From Nitrospira sp. (GTDB taxonomy: Bacteria > Nitrospirota > Nitrospiria > Nitrospirales > Nitrospiraceae): DNA of 64,000 nt. Location: contig JARFXQ010000016.1 in assembly GCA_029194725.1 (NCBI GenBank), positions 1 through 64,000 on the forward strand, given 5' to 3'. The notes below the pieces were generated by a model that searched no databases, was not told the origin of the DNA, and saw nothing but the letters and a program-made list of their open reading frames with translations. The position numbers and the translations under genes were made by a program. Each line of letters begins with the position of its first letter. Position 1 is the first letter of the stretch. Of the stretch, positions 16,653 through 25,537 are shown piece by piece.

Positions 16653-19076
16653 TCAGAAAAACCACTGCGCACGAAAGAAGAACGAACGCGGCATCCCCGC
16701 ATGGGCCACACCGAGCCCGATGCTGCCCTCGCCACCGTTGTAGAAATATTGTCGATCAAACAGGTTGATAAGATCGACCCCCAAGAGCAGTTTCTGCTCG
16801 TGCCACGGTAATGGAATCGTGTGCGTAAGGGATAGGTTATAGACCGTATATGAGGGCTCGTGCGAGGAATTGGTCTTTGCATCTTCCTCCGCGGTTCGCA
16901 ATCCATAGCCGTAGAGCATTTGTCCGGTGATGATGGTCCGCTCCAAGAGGCGATAGGTCAGCACGGCCGAACTCGTCACAAACTGTGAGTGATCGCACCA
17001 GACTCCACTGCTTGACGTGATGTCGTTGATTTCCGCCTGGCCGAGCAAATACTGTCCTGACTGCAAACCATACCCCCTGCATTGTCCCCATGCGGCATTT
17101 CCGCGTAACGTGAATTTCTCCCCCGCCTTCACCCTCACAGCGGCGTCGATCCCGCGCTGCCAGCCTTGCTCGAATGCGAAAAAATTCAAGAGCGGGGTTG
17201 TTCCGAACTGACCAGCATCGGAGAGAAAATTGGCCAGTTTGTAATAGCCCACCAGCTCCAGCGTCACATGGCGGCCGATGGCATGATAGCTCCCCACTTC
17301 AAAATAATGCGCGCGTTCGGCCCGAGGACGAAACCCCGTCGGATCGTCCGGAGCGGCCGTTGTGTCTTGGGTATTGAGATTGACGAACGCGATCTGCTCG
17401 ATGTTGGGCGGTGTGAACAGTCGACCGTAGTAGGCATGAAACACATTGGATTGATCATATTTGTAGGTCACCCCGATCCGCGGGCTGACCTGTCCTTCAT
17501 TGTAGAACCCTTGAATCGCATCGCCCCGCACACCCACATTGAACGTCCATTGCTCATGCGGCGTCCATTGATCTTGCAGCCAAAATTCTTGTCGCGTTTG
17601 AATGGTTTGGTTGGATGCCTCCCGCGTAATCACTGGTCCGGCGGGCACGCCGCCACTGTCGCCAAACGCAAAGATTTGCGTCACATTGCTCGCCCGGCTA
17701 TAGTCGAACTGCATTCCCCCTTTTATCAGGTGCTGGTTGTTGAGTACCCAGGTATGATCCAAGCGAAAGCCCCCGGAATAGGCCGTTCGGCCCTGGTTCG
17801 AAGTCTGAGCCGAGTTCACATCGTCCGCGTAGGATAACGCGTTCAACGGGTCGGTCTGAAAATTCGCCACTCCACGTCGGAAATAGAATCCCAGGTTGAA
17901 GAAACGACTCGCATTCACATCATGCCTCCAGACCATTTGACTATACTGATTGTTTTCGTTTTGGAACTGGTTGACGTCTTTCGAGTTGACAGGGTTGAAG
18001 GTCGGATCCTGGGCTTGCAACAGGGTCAACACATCTTGATTAGCGGCGAGATCGGGAGTCGTGGGAATTTGAAACCTTCCGACAGAGGATAAAAGAATCC
18101 AGCTGAAGTTGTTGCGATTGTCGAGCTGATAGTCGCCTCGGAGATACGCATTGTTCTTCTCGCTCTGATTATGAAAACTCTCGGTGCCCAACGTCGGAGG
18201 GTCGAGCCCTCTTGCATTGCGGACATAACTATTCAGAGCGTAGAAGCGGACTTTCTCACCAATCGTTCCTCCGTACTCAAACGAAGGGTTCATTGTTTCA
18301 TAAGATCCGCCGAAACCCTGTAGTGATCCGAACCCCGGCCGCGTGCCGCTCTTGCTCGTGATGTCGACCACCAAGGCCGTCTTGTTGCCATACTGAGCCT
18401 CCATCCCACCCAGGATGATATCGGCCCGTTCCCAGGCACGAGGCGGCACGATGTCGGCAAAGGCGCCGGTCACCGTGTCGGGAATGGGAATCCCGTCGAT
18501 GCGAAACTGCTGGTTGGCATGGTCCTGCCGGATGTGCGTTTGGCCTAAGGCACCGTAGGCCACGCTCGGAATGGTCAGGAGAACATCCGCTACCGTGTTA
18601 TTGTTGCCGCGCGGAAGGGTTTCGATGTCTTTCCGGCTTAATTGGTAGGTCTCGCTGGAAGCTTTGTACTGAATTGCCGGCAGCTGCGAGACGATTTCCA
18701 AGGCAATTTCCTGCGTCACCGCCAACGTAAGCGTCACAGGGATCGGCTTTTCGGTCCCAATTTTTAGGATGACATATTCACTTCTGTACGTACCCTGAGC
18801 GGCATTGATGGAATACGTGCCCGCTTGCGGCACCGTGATGATGAACTCCCCCGCCTGATTCGTCACTCCTTGTGAGACCACGCTCCCTTCCTGATCACGT
18901 ACCTGGACCATAGCCTGGTCCGCTCGACGAAGATCTTGGCTTTGGACAACCCCCTGAATGGTCAAGTTTTGGTCATTGTCCTGCGCAGAAACAATTGACC
19001 ACATACCCCATGCGAGTGCCATAACGATCGTTATGGACGTGGCCACCAACACACATCTCACGACTGGGTACATCAT
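16653..19076 (-). CDS. TonB-dependent outer-membrane receptor
   Basis: This 807-residue protein has a signal peptide ending near SAQD (about residue 32). A carboxypeptidase-regulatory-like beta domain follows at about 36-115 (IQGVVQSQDL, VTNQAGEFIITVPQAGTY). A plug domain at about 145-245 contains LPRGNNNTVADVL and IDGIPIPDT. A 22-strand-type barrel ends in FFFRAQWFF, the aromatic C terminus expected for outer-membrane insertion. The substrate is unknown. The neighbouring small His-rich exported protein, FTR1 permease and CobW GTPase suggest a metal, but no substrate residue can be read from the sequence. Confidence 0.9.
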   Translation of the reverse strand: MMYPVVRCVLVATSITIVMALAWGMWSIVSAQDNDQNLTIQGVVQSQDLRRADQAMVQVRDQEGSVVSQGVTNQAGEFIITVPQAGTYSINAAQGTYRSEYVILKIGTEKPIPVTLTLAVTQEIALEIVSQLPAIQYKASSETYQLSRKDIETLPRGNNNTVADVLLTIPSVAYGALGQTHIRQDHANQQFRIDGIPIPDTVTGAFADIVPPRAWERADIILGGMEAQYGNKTALVVDITSKSGTRPGFGSLQGFGGSYETMNPSFEYGGTIGEKVRFYALNSYVRNARGLDPPTLGTESFHNQSEKNNAYLRGDYQLDNRNNFSWILLSSVGRFQIPTTPDLAANQDVLTLLQAQDPTFNPVNSKDVNQFQNENNQYSQMVWRHDVNASRFFNLGFYFRRGVANFQTDPLNALSYADDVNSAQTSNQGRTAYSGGFRLDHTWVLNNQHLIKGGMQFDYSRASNVTQIFAFGDSGGVPAGPVITREASNQTIQTRQEFWLQDQWTPHEQWTFNVGVRGDAIQGFYNEGQVSPRIGVTYKYDQSNVFHAYYGRLFTPPNIEQIAFVNLNTQDTTAAPDDPTGFRPRAERAHYFEVGSYHAIGRHVTLELVGYYKLANFLSDAGQFGTTPLLNFFAFEQGWQRGIDAAVRVKAGEKFTLRGNAAWGQCRGYGLQSGQYLLGQAEINDITSSSGVWCDHSQFVTSSAVLTYRLLERTIITGQMLYGYGLRTAEEDAKTNSSHEPSYTVYNLSLTHTIPLPWHEQKLLLGVDLINLFDRQYFYNGGEGSIGLGVAHAGMPRSFFFRAQWFF

Positions 19077-19175
19077 GTCCCTCCGCGCTCACAAACCCAT
19101 CATTAATGGACGGATGGATGGGGCGCGCTGGAATCCCAGGGCTTACCAGACTGACTGCTTAGCGTGATGGACCAG

Positions 19176-19526
19176 CTATACTTGAGGAGGAGCGCGTGAA
19201 GGGCCGACGAGGGAAAGCTCAGCTGCTAGGACAATGGAATCACACGGAAGTTCCTGCTGCCGGACGACATCGCAGACGGTTAATCGTGGGATATCCAGAT
19301 CAACCGAACCGGCGATATGATGTTGGACCCACTGACAGATGTCGGTATCCGAATGTTCGTGACCATCCGAGTCTGCTCCGGCCAGTTCGTGGTGGACATC
19401 CTGGGCCACGGCGAACGGAGCCAATCCCAGGATGATACAAACCATCCCCAACGCGATTCCGGCACGGACTAGTATGGAAAGAGATCTGATTGTGAGCGAA
19501 AACATGGCGGTAGAATAGGCATCCAT
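19176..19526 (-). CDS. Small exported His-rich protein of unknown function
   Basis: From the ATG at 19524-19526 this gives about 116 residues: a hydrophobic signal region ending FAVAQD, then a short domain rich in His and Asp (HHELAGADSDGHEHSD) followed by DICQWVQHH. Such clusters of His and Cys are common in metal-handling periplasmic proteins. I do not recognise the family with certainty, though it is reminiscent of the DUF2946 group. It stands about 100 bases upstream of the TonB-dependent receptor in the same direction. The start is uncertain because no clear ribosome site is seen; 19577 is the alternative. Confidence 0.6.
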   Translation of the reverse strand: MDAYSTAMFSLTIRSLSILVRAGIALGMVCIILGLAPFAVAQDVHHELAGADSDGHEHSDTDICQWVQHHIAGSVDLDIPRLTVCDVVRQQELPCDSIVLAAELSLVGPSRAPPQV

Positions 19527-19695
19527 GGTCAGAATTGCAAGAACTGTCGGAACAGAGCACCACCAAACTTGATGCATCGATCGAGCCGACCGGTATGGAC
19601 TTTTCCGGTGTGATTCGTTACATTGCTACCCCCGAAGATAGAGCCAATTGGATCGCTCATAGGGCCATTCGGATCGCTCAAGGACATTACAATTC

Positions 19696-20763
19696 ATGAT
19701 CATGAATAGACCGATCGACAATCAGCATGTTATTGAAATCAAGGCATTGCCATCCCCACGCGCCATTAAGATCAAGTTACCCATTACCGATCAGGCTGGG
19801 GCACTCGTCGTCGAAACCCGAGAAGCGATTCGCAAAATTCTCCATGGAAAGGATCGCGAAAGGCTCCTGGTCATCGTCGGACCTTGCTCCATTCATCACC
19901 CCGATGCCGCCTATGACTATGCCGCCAAGCTCAAGCCGGTCGCCGATGCATTACGTGACCGCTTCTTGATTGTGATGCGAACATATTTCGAAAAGCCCAG
20001 GACCACCGTCGGATGGAAAGGCCTCATCAATGATCCGCACCTTGACGGTACTTGCGATATCGCGACGGGTATGGAACTGGCGAGAACGATTCTCCTCAAG
20101 ATCAATCAGATGGGCCTTCCCTGCGGCACCGAATTGTTGGACCCAATCAGTCCGCAGTACATCGCCGACCTGATCAGTTGGACGGCGATCGGGGCCCGCA
20201 CCACGGAAAGCCAAACCCATCGAGAAATGGCCAGTGGTGTGTCGATGCCGGTCGGTTTTAAGAACGGGACCGAAGGCAGTCTGCAGGTTGCGATTAATGC
20301 CATGACCTCCGCCCGCGCCCCGCACCACTTCGTCGGCATCAACGCCGACGGCCAAACGGCGATCATCAGAACCATGGGCAATCCCGACCGCCATATCGTG
20401 CTGCGCGGTGGAGGCGGAAGGACTAACTACGATGCGGAACAGGTCGCGACTGCCGAGACCGCAGTCACCGGCGAAGGTATCGCTCGTCCCATTATGATCG
20501 ATTGCTCGCATGACAATTCTCGTAAGGACCATACGCGCCAAAGCCTCGTCGCTCGTGAAGTTCTGAGGCAGTTCCGTGAGGGCCGACAGGCGATCATGGG
20601 GCTGATGATCGAAAGCAATCTCAATCCCGGCAAACAAGTGTGGAAAGAAGGCGTCGCACTCCTTCACGGCGTCTCCATTACCGATGCCTGTCTTGGCTGG
20701 GATGAGACCGAACGTCTATTGACCGAACTCGCCGCAGCAATCACTCCAAAGCCGGTTTTCTAA
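19696..20763 (+). CDS. aroG: 3-deoxy-7-phosphoheptulonate synthase, class I (AroG type)
   Basis: This 355-residue DAHP synthase condenses phosphoenolpyruvate and erythrose 4-phosphate at the entry to the shikimate pathway. Class I AroG-type marks are LVIVGPCSIHHP near residue 57, MRTYFEKPRTTVGWKG near 95, WTAIGARTTESQTHREMASG near 175, VGFKNGTEG, and the metal-site DCSHDNSRKDH near 260. A single-domain length shows no chorismate mutase fusion. AAGGA at 19680-19684 precedes the ATG. The gene is divergent from the His-rich protein gene and its 3' end overlaps the small convergent membrane gene. Confidence 0.93.
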   Translation: MIMNRPIDNQHVIEIKALPSPRAIKIKLPITDQAGALVVETREAIRKILHGKDRERLLVIVGPCSIHHPDAAYDYAAKLKPVADALRDRFLIVMRTYFEKPRTTVGWKGLINDPHLDGTCDIATGMELARTILLKINQMGLPCGTELLDPISPQYIADLISWTAIGARTTESQTHREMASGVSMPVGFKNGTEGSLQVAINAMTSARAPHHFVGINADGQTAIIRTMGNPDRHIVLRGGGGRTNYDAEQVATAETAVTGEGIARPIMIDCSHDNSRKDHTRQSLVAREVLRQFREGRQAIMGLMIESNLNPGKQVWKEGVALLHGVSITDACLGWDETERLLTELAAAITPKPVF

Positions 20764-21078
20764 ACTCTGTCTTCTCCGGCCATATAGCTTGTGAGCGCCA
20801 GGCTGCTGGTTCGGACGAGGGGTCACCCACGTCCAATTGACCAATCCTTCGTAGACCCACCAGGGGCCGATCGATGAAAGCAACACGCCAGTCCATAGCT
20901 TCAAATCCACCTCCGACACGCGCTGAAGCCCGTCTCTTGCGACGACCACCAGGTACCCTGTTGCCACCAACGTCACGGTCATTCCCGCCAATGCGGAACC
21001 CCTCACCCCGGAGGGCACGGCCAACGCCGAGATGAACATGCAGATTGCAAAGGATTCGATTGCGGCGCTCTTCGTCAT
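20716..21078 (-). CDS. Small membrane protein of unknown function
   Basis: From the ATG at 21076-21078 about 120 residues follow with three hydrophobic stretches: FAICMFISALAV, MTVTLVATGYLVVVA, and a Trp-rich third segment containing GPWWVYEGLVNW. A basic tail follows. No family is recognised. The 3' end overlaps the aroG 3' end by 48 bases on the opposite strand, and the frame is open upstream to 21165, overlapping the end of the FTR1 gene. The membrane-like composition argues for a real gene, but the overlap makes this moderate. Confidence 0.5.
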   Translation of the reverse strand: MTKSAAIESFAICMFISALAVPSGVRGSALAGMTVTLVATGYLVVVARDGLQRVSEVDLKLWTGVLLSSIGPWWVYEGLVNWTWVTPRPNQQPGAHKLYGRRRQSLENRLWSDCCGEFGQ

Positions 21079-21137
21079 GTGCAAAGTCGAGGACCGCCTC
21101 ACCACACCAAAGGCTGACGGTAGATGCGGTGCGTTGG

Positions 21138-23084
21138 TTATGCCGCCTTCACTCGGCTGGACCACAGCCCACCGGCGATCAACGCGAGTGTCAACGCCTG
21201 GAGCATGAGGCTCTGGGCGGTTGGGTGGATTCCCAACATCGGCAGTGAAAAGAAGCGCACCGTCGTTGTTTCCAGCACACCAGCTTCTTGCAACGCCGCG
21301 ACCCCATTACCCACAAAGACAACAGCCATCATCGCCAGCAGGCTGGAGGTGACCATGAAAAACGGCCCGATCGGCAGACGCACGCTGTAGCGAAGGATCA
21401 TGCCGCCGATCAGCACCAGCAGCAAGGCTGCGGTGGCAATGCCCCACAGCACCGAGCCCTGCCCTGCCACACCGGCCTGCGACCACAGGGTCTCATAAAA
21501 CAGGATCACTTCGAACAGCTCGCGGTACACGACGAGGAACGAGATGCCGGCCATCGCCCACAGCGTGCGCTTGCCCAGCGCGGTATTGACCTGCTCGCGG
21601 ACGAAACGGTTCCAGGCTTGCGCGTTCGCACGGTTGTGCAACCACCACCCGACATATAGCAGCATGGCCGCAGCCAGCAGCGCCGTGATGCCTTCGGTCA
21701 CTTCGCGACTGACGCCCGAGATGCTTAACGCGTAGCGAGCGATAATCCATGTGATACCGCCCAGCGCCACGGCTCCGATCCAACCGGCGTGGATGTAGGG
21801 CGAAGCATCATGCCGCCCCGTCTTGACGGTGAAAGCCACGATGGCTGAAACCACCAAGATCGCCTCCAATCCTTCGCGCAGCAGGATCAGGAGAGAACTC
21901 ACGAAGGCCGTATTCGGCGATAAGACGCTTCCGGAGAGCGCTTCATCAGCACGGATGAGAAGCGCCCTCACTTTCGTCACCTGAGCTGTCACGGTTTCGG
22001 ATGGTCGCCCCTCGCCGATGGTCGTGCGCAGCGCCGTCATCTCCCGCTCAATTTCCAGACGCAGCGGCGCGTCAACATTGCCCAGTGCCGATTCGATGAG
22101 TTCGAAGCCGTCAAGGTAGGCCGCGGTCGCGAGGTGCCGTGCATCTTCTCGATTACCCTTCGCATAGGCTTGCGCCGCCTCGTTGAGCTTAGTACGGGAG
22201 AAAGCCAGCGGCCTCTGAGCGACGGCCTGGAGCACATGTGGCTGTTGTGTCAGATAGGCACGCACGGCGTCTATCGAAGAACCAGTAGCGGCTTGCTGAC
22301 TGGGCGTCTCTGTCACCAGCCCGCGTAGGCTATCAAAAGTTGTTTTGCCCTCGCCTTGCCGCCAGAGCGCCTCCCCCTTCGCCACTGTTTTAGAGTCGGC
22401 GCGCAGGCCGCCGATAAAGAAGGCCAGTACCCAGCGGTCGGCCTCGGAGAGTTCGGTGAAGGCACGCATCTGCGTGCCGCGCACGCCAAGCGTAATGGTA
22501 TTGTAGAGGCCATACAGGCTGCGCTGGCGCATGCGAGCTTCATCCTGCAGGTTACTGGGAGCCGGTTCCATACCCTTGGCCAGTGGTCCGTCGCCTCGGC
22601 CCTGTGCGCCGTGGCACACGACGCAGTGTTGCGCGAAGAGTCTCGGGGCCTGCTGGAGGTCAGGAGGTTGTTGTGGCGCCACACTCAGCTTCCACGCTTG
22701 GATCACGCCTATGCGCAGCCGGCCCGTGAGTGCGGAAATCTCGCTGCCAGGCACCTTGGCCTCGATGAGTGCAAGCAGCCCACGAGCCTGCTCCACCAAC
22801 ATCGGCTGCTCAGGAACGGCGGACAGCTGACCTAGAAGGGCTACGACCTGAGTGACAAACTCATGCTGTTCCGCATACTCCTCGACGTTCACCACCTTGC
22901 CATCCTGCACGACTCCCGGATAATCTACGCTGACATAATCCAGCATGTGGACGATGGTTTGCGCCTTTTCGTCGTCAGCCGACGCTGCCATGACAACGCC
23001 GGGCAAGTTCGCGGCCAACAGCACCACTGGCAGACACCACGAAAGCGAGTTTGGCAAGAACGAGTAGCTCCGTATCAATTTCAT
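21138..23084 (-). CDS. FTR1-family iron permease with fused cytochrome c domain
   Basis: This 648-residue protein has a signal peptide to about residue 34 and an alpha-helical periplasmic region. A cytochrome c domain has heme site C154-V-V-C-H158 and a candidate axial Met in GTQMRAF. A second periplasmic helical stretch leads into a C-terminal FTR1 permease of about seven membrane segments. Both FTR1 REXXE motifs are present (LLREGLEAILV near 400, YRELFEVILF near 508), which in this family line the iron pathway. The fusion suggests that ferrous iron is oxidised, or electrons passed, on the periplasmic side during import. That coupling is an inference from the domain order. Confidence 0.9.
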   Translation of the reverse strand: MKLIRSYSFLPNSLSWCLPVVLLAANLPGVVMAASADDEKAQTIVHMLDYVSVDYPGVVQDGKVVNVEEYAEQHEFVTQVVALLGQLSAVPEQPMLVEQARGLLALIEAKVPGSEISALTGRLRIGVIQAWKLSVAPQQPPDLQQAPRLFAQHCVVCHGAQGRGDGPLAKGMEPAPSNLQDEARMRQRSLYGLYNTITLGVRGTQMRAFTELSEADRWVLAFFIGGLRADSKTVAKGEALWRQGEGKTTFDSLRGLVTETPSQQAATGSSIDAVRAYLTQQPHVLQAVAQRPLAFSRTKLNEAAQAYAKGNREDARHLATAAYLDGFELIESALGNVDAPLRLEIEREMTALRTTIGEGRPSETVTAQVTKVRALLIRADEALSGSVLSPNTAFVSSLLILLREGLEAILVVSAIVAFTVKTGRHDASPYIHAGWIGAVALGGITWIIARYALSISGVSREVTEGITALLAAAMLLYVGWWLHNRANAQAWNRFVREQVNTALGKRTLWAMAGISFLVVYRELFEVILFYETLWSQAGVAGQGSVLWGIATAALLLVLIGGMILRYSVRLPIGPFFMVTSSLLAMMAVVFVGNGVAALQEAGVLETTTVRFFSLPMLGIHPTAQSLMLQALTLALIAGGLWSSRVKAA

Positions 23085-23742
23085 CGCGTCACGACCTTCT
23101 GCGCGCTCGGTCCTCTCCTGTTCATGGTCAGCTGTACTCCATTGTGTTGGGCAACACCACCGCTTTTAGTTGCTTGTGTCAGACTCGTGTTACTAGCTCA
23201 ACTATGTCAGGTGTAGTAACACGGCGCATTCCAAAGTATGTCTAAATTAAGTATTGCCGTGAAGATTACCGTCGTCCGCTCACCTGGATCCCGCTGCTCT
23301 TGCGAAGCGCGACGCCGACAGTCACGGCTCGTTGATCGTCGATGCGGTTGGGATTGACCACTTGCGCGGATGTTGGAATATCGCGAATCTGAGGATCGGG
23401 CCTCTGCCGAGAAGTTGTTGCGACACAGGGGGCGACATAAGTTCGTTCTACTTGACGCCATTGACGATCATCATTTTGATCCGTTGGTGCATGGCGTTCT
23501 ACCCCTTCCAATGTTGCCACGCATACGCTCAACCCTTTGAGCAGCATCGTGGGGAGTATTGCAACCGTATAAAATGAAATCGACCTGCTCGTCTCCTCAC
23601 AGCCAGACAAGAAGCATAGAACGCGTATATTTTGGCAAGCGCCTGTGCGACAAGTCAATGCGGATCTCAGAACCACGACGATGCGAAATTCTCAGCATCG
23701 GTGGCACGAGGATAGCGCTGGTGGAGCCGGTGAGTTGAACCT
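23085..23742. other. Intergenic stretch without a supported gene
   Basis: This lies upstream of the FTR1 gene. A minus-strand open frame (23266-23676, or from 23547) encodes a possible hydrophobic start followed by a Gln- and Arg-rich tail, but has no domain or clear ribosome site. I do not call it a gene. The FTR1 promoter must lie near the low-coordinate side. Confidence 0.4.
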
Positions 23743-24056
23743 ACCTTGTCCCGGTCCTGGATTGGCACACGAAGAAGATTGTCGGGCACGATGCCGCGAG
23801 GTAAGCGGAGAGCACCCACTGGTTCCTGATGCTGGAGCAGGCGTCGCAACACCAATGCCCGGCGGGGATCCAGGGACAGGGGCTTTCAGTGATGAGCGAC
23901 CATGGGTGTCAGCCTATGTCGGCAGCCTTCATGAAGGCGTGCGCGACGTTCGGAATCTCCGAGCTGTTCACGAATGACAACAACCCGAACGGGAACGCCG
24001 ACATGGACCGGGGCATGTGGATGCTGAGGGAGCACTCCTCAAAAAGATGCCTGTGA
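23743..24056 (+). pseudogene. IS3-family transposase (OrfB) fragment
   Basis: One plus-strand frame reads LVPVLDWHTKKIVGHDAAR, an in-frame TAA, then AESTHWFLMLEQASQ. It goes on with GQGLSVMSDHGCQPMSAAFMK, FGISELFTNDNNPNGNADMDR, and a final MLREHS. This is the integrase core of IS3-family OrfB; relatives have SDNGSQPTS and YNNPKGNADTER at these places. The N-terminal part and the C-terminal glutamate region are missing. It is a truncated dead copy, but surprisingly close to consensus over its length. Confidence 0.82.
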
Positions 24057-24104
24057 TTTCGACCTCTATCGATTTCCCTACTTGTGAAGTGTGTCCATGC
24101 AAAA

Positions 24105-24458
24105 CTAAAATATGAACTTCAGCCCTACAAAATAGGTGACGTGGTTACTTGAATCTCCAATTGGGAGCTTTCTTGTCCAGCGCACTTCAGCAAGCGTTGG
24201 CGTTTCAGCAATCGTTATAGGTGTCGGCACATAGACTTTCAATACCTGCTCGATATCCGGGGCACGGTCCATAAGAACTAACATGCCTCCGCTACTAATA
24301 TTCAGGGATAGCGCTTTTCCCCCTTTGACGACACCAACATTCCCTGCCTCCGACGCCGTCATCTCGTAAAGAATTGGCCGCAGCAGCGCCGCCCGCTCGC
24401 TATGGTTCTCATGGCTATCTCTTATCGACCACTCCCATTCTATTGACCCCACGTCCAT
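24105..24458 (-). CDS. PilZ-domain protein
   Basis: This 117-residue protein consists almost only of a PilZ fold. The characteristic LNISSGGMLV segment near residue 63 matches the [D/N]xSxxG c-di-GMP signature. Upstream, ERAALLRP is close to but not exactly the RxxxR motif, so nucleotide binding is likely but not assured. The end (EVRWTRKLP, YFVGLKFIF) is the usual PilZ C-terminal strand pair. A GAGGGGAGGA run precedes the ATG. It probably acts as a small c-di-GMP effector in the cytoplasm. The partner is unknown. Confidence 0.82.
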   Translation of the reverse strand: MDVGSIEWEWSIRDSHENHSERAALLRPILYEMTASEAGNVGVVKGGKALSLNISSGGMLVLMDRAPDIEQVLKVYVPTPITIAETPTLAEVRWTRKLPIGDSSNHVTYFVGLKFIF

Positions 24459-24778
24459 TCCTCCCCTCAGTAAGATCTCTATTCCTTGGGTTGAGTCTGT
24501 GTTCTTAAACCGTATATTTGGCTATCCGGATGGCGACAGGCCCTGTCCGAACCAGCTCTGTCACCTCATGTCAAATCTATGGGGAATATATTTATCGCTT
24601 CGTGGATCAACAATACCAAGAACGTAGGCTGCTTCTTCAAAGGTATATGTTGACTCCCTCGGAAGGGTTAGGTAATATTCCTGCATCATCCTGGTATTTG
24701 TTGTTGGTCCAGCTACGGTCAATCGCTCTTGAACGTCTATATCTCAATATAATCATTTGTGATGTCTGATCAAATCTT
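24459..24778. other. Divergent intergenic region
   Basis: This is the region between the minus-strand PilZ gene and the plus-strand LuxR-type gene. It should carry both promoters. I see AT-rich patches but no pair of boxes good enough to name. The open frame at 24518-24769 shows no domain. Confidence 0.45.
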
Positions 24779-25387
24779 ATGACAGAAGCAGTTAAAGGCA
24801 TTGACCAAACGGATGCGCTTGCTGATCAGAGGGCTGGATCTGGGATAGTGGTGCTGTCGGCATCCATGCAACTCCTGCATATGAATCGGCAAGCTACGGA
24901 ACTAGCCAAAAAGATCAATGCAGTCGACCATGGGAGAACTACTACGATCTCAGCCCATGGGGTGCTCCCAACAGCCCTAACTGAGCTTTGTGCAGAAATT
25001 ATCAAAGCCCTTCACATACGCACGGAAGCCAAGGATTGGGAACAATTCGAACTCAAGCGCGTCACGGGTGACCCTAATCAGCCTATTCTTTTGAGAGGTT
25101 TTGGTTTGCCGGATCGAGGAGGCATTCAAAATGCTCGGCTTGTGGTTACCATGGAAGAGTTGGGGCGAAAACAAAACCTCAATACAGAACATGCTCGAGA
25201 ACGTTTTCAGTTGACTAACCGTGAGCAGTCAGTGGTTGAAAATCTGGCAAAAGGCTGGACCAATAAGGAAATTGCCAATGCTCTCCAGATTACTGAACAA
25301 ACTGTAAAAGAACACATTAAGCACATCATGCGAAAGACCAACGCTACCACTCGCACCGGAATTCTCGTCCAAATCTTCAATTCCTGA
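24779..25387 (+). CDS. LuxR-type transcriptional regulator with PAS-like N terminus
   Basis: This is a 202-residue regulator. The N-terminal region (about 20-125) looks PAS-like, with GIVVLSASMQLLHMNRQA as the opening strands. The C-terminal helix-turn-helix of the LuxR/FixJ class (about 140-200) reads LTNREQSVVENLAKGWTNKE, then IANALQITEQTVKEHIKHIM. The key T-V-K-E-H recognition helix is intact. The signal is unknown. No ribosome site is obvious before the ATG, so the start is provisional. The lipoprotein gene downstream in the same direction could be a target, which is a guess from position. Confidence 0.82.
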   Translation: MTEAVKGIDQTDALADQRAGSGIVVLSASMQLLHMNRQATELAKKINAVDHGRTTTISAHGVLPTALTELCAEIIKALHIRTEAKDWEQFELKRVTGDPNQPILLRGFGLPDRGGIQNARLVVTMEELGRKQNLNTEHARERFQLTNREQSVVENLAKGWTNKEIANALQITEQTVKEHIKHIMRKTNATTRTGILVQIFNS

Positions 25388-25537
25388 ACACATCGTTGTG
25401 TCAATGATGCAACAGTGCGTAGATATTGACACATTGTTACCAGATGAACCCGTCAAACTCTCTCATTTAATTACGATTCCAGGCAATATTTCTCAGGCCT
25501 GCTATTTGCATCCTCGTACTACATGGAGCTAGATAAA

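Noticed and set aside
19951..20667. Long minus-strand open frame inside aroG
   Set aside because: It is a complete shadow of the well-supported DAHP synthase gene, with His/Asp-rich antisense composition.
23266..23676. Minus-strand open frame upstream of the FTR1 gene
   Set aside because: A hydrophobic stretch near the start hinted at a signal peptide, but there is no ATG at the right place, no ribosome site and no domain. Left as unsupported.
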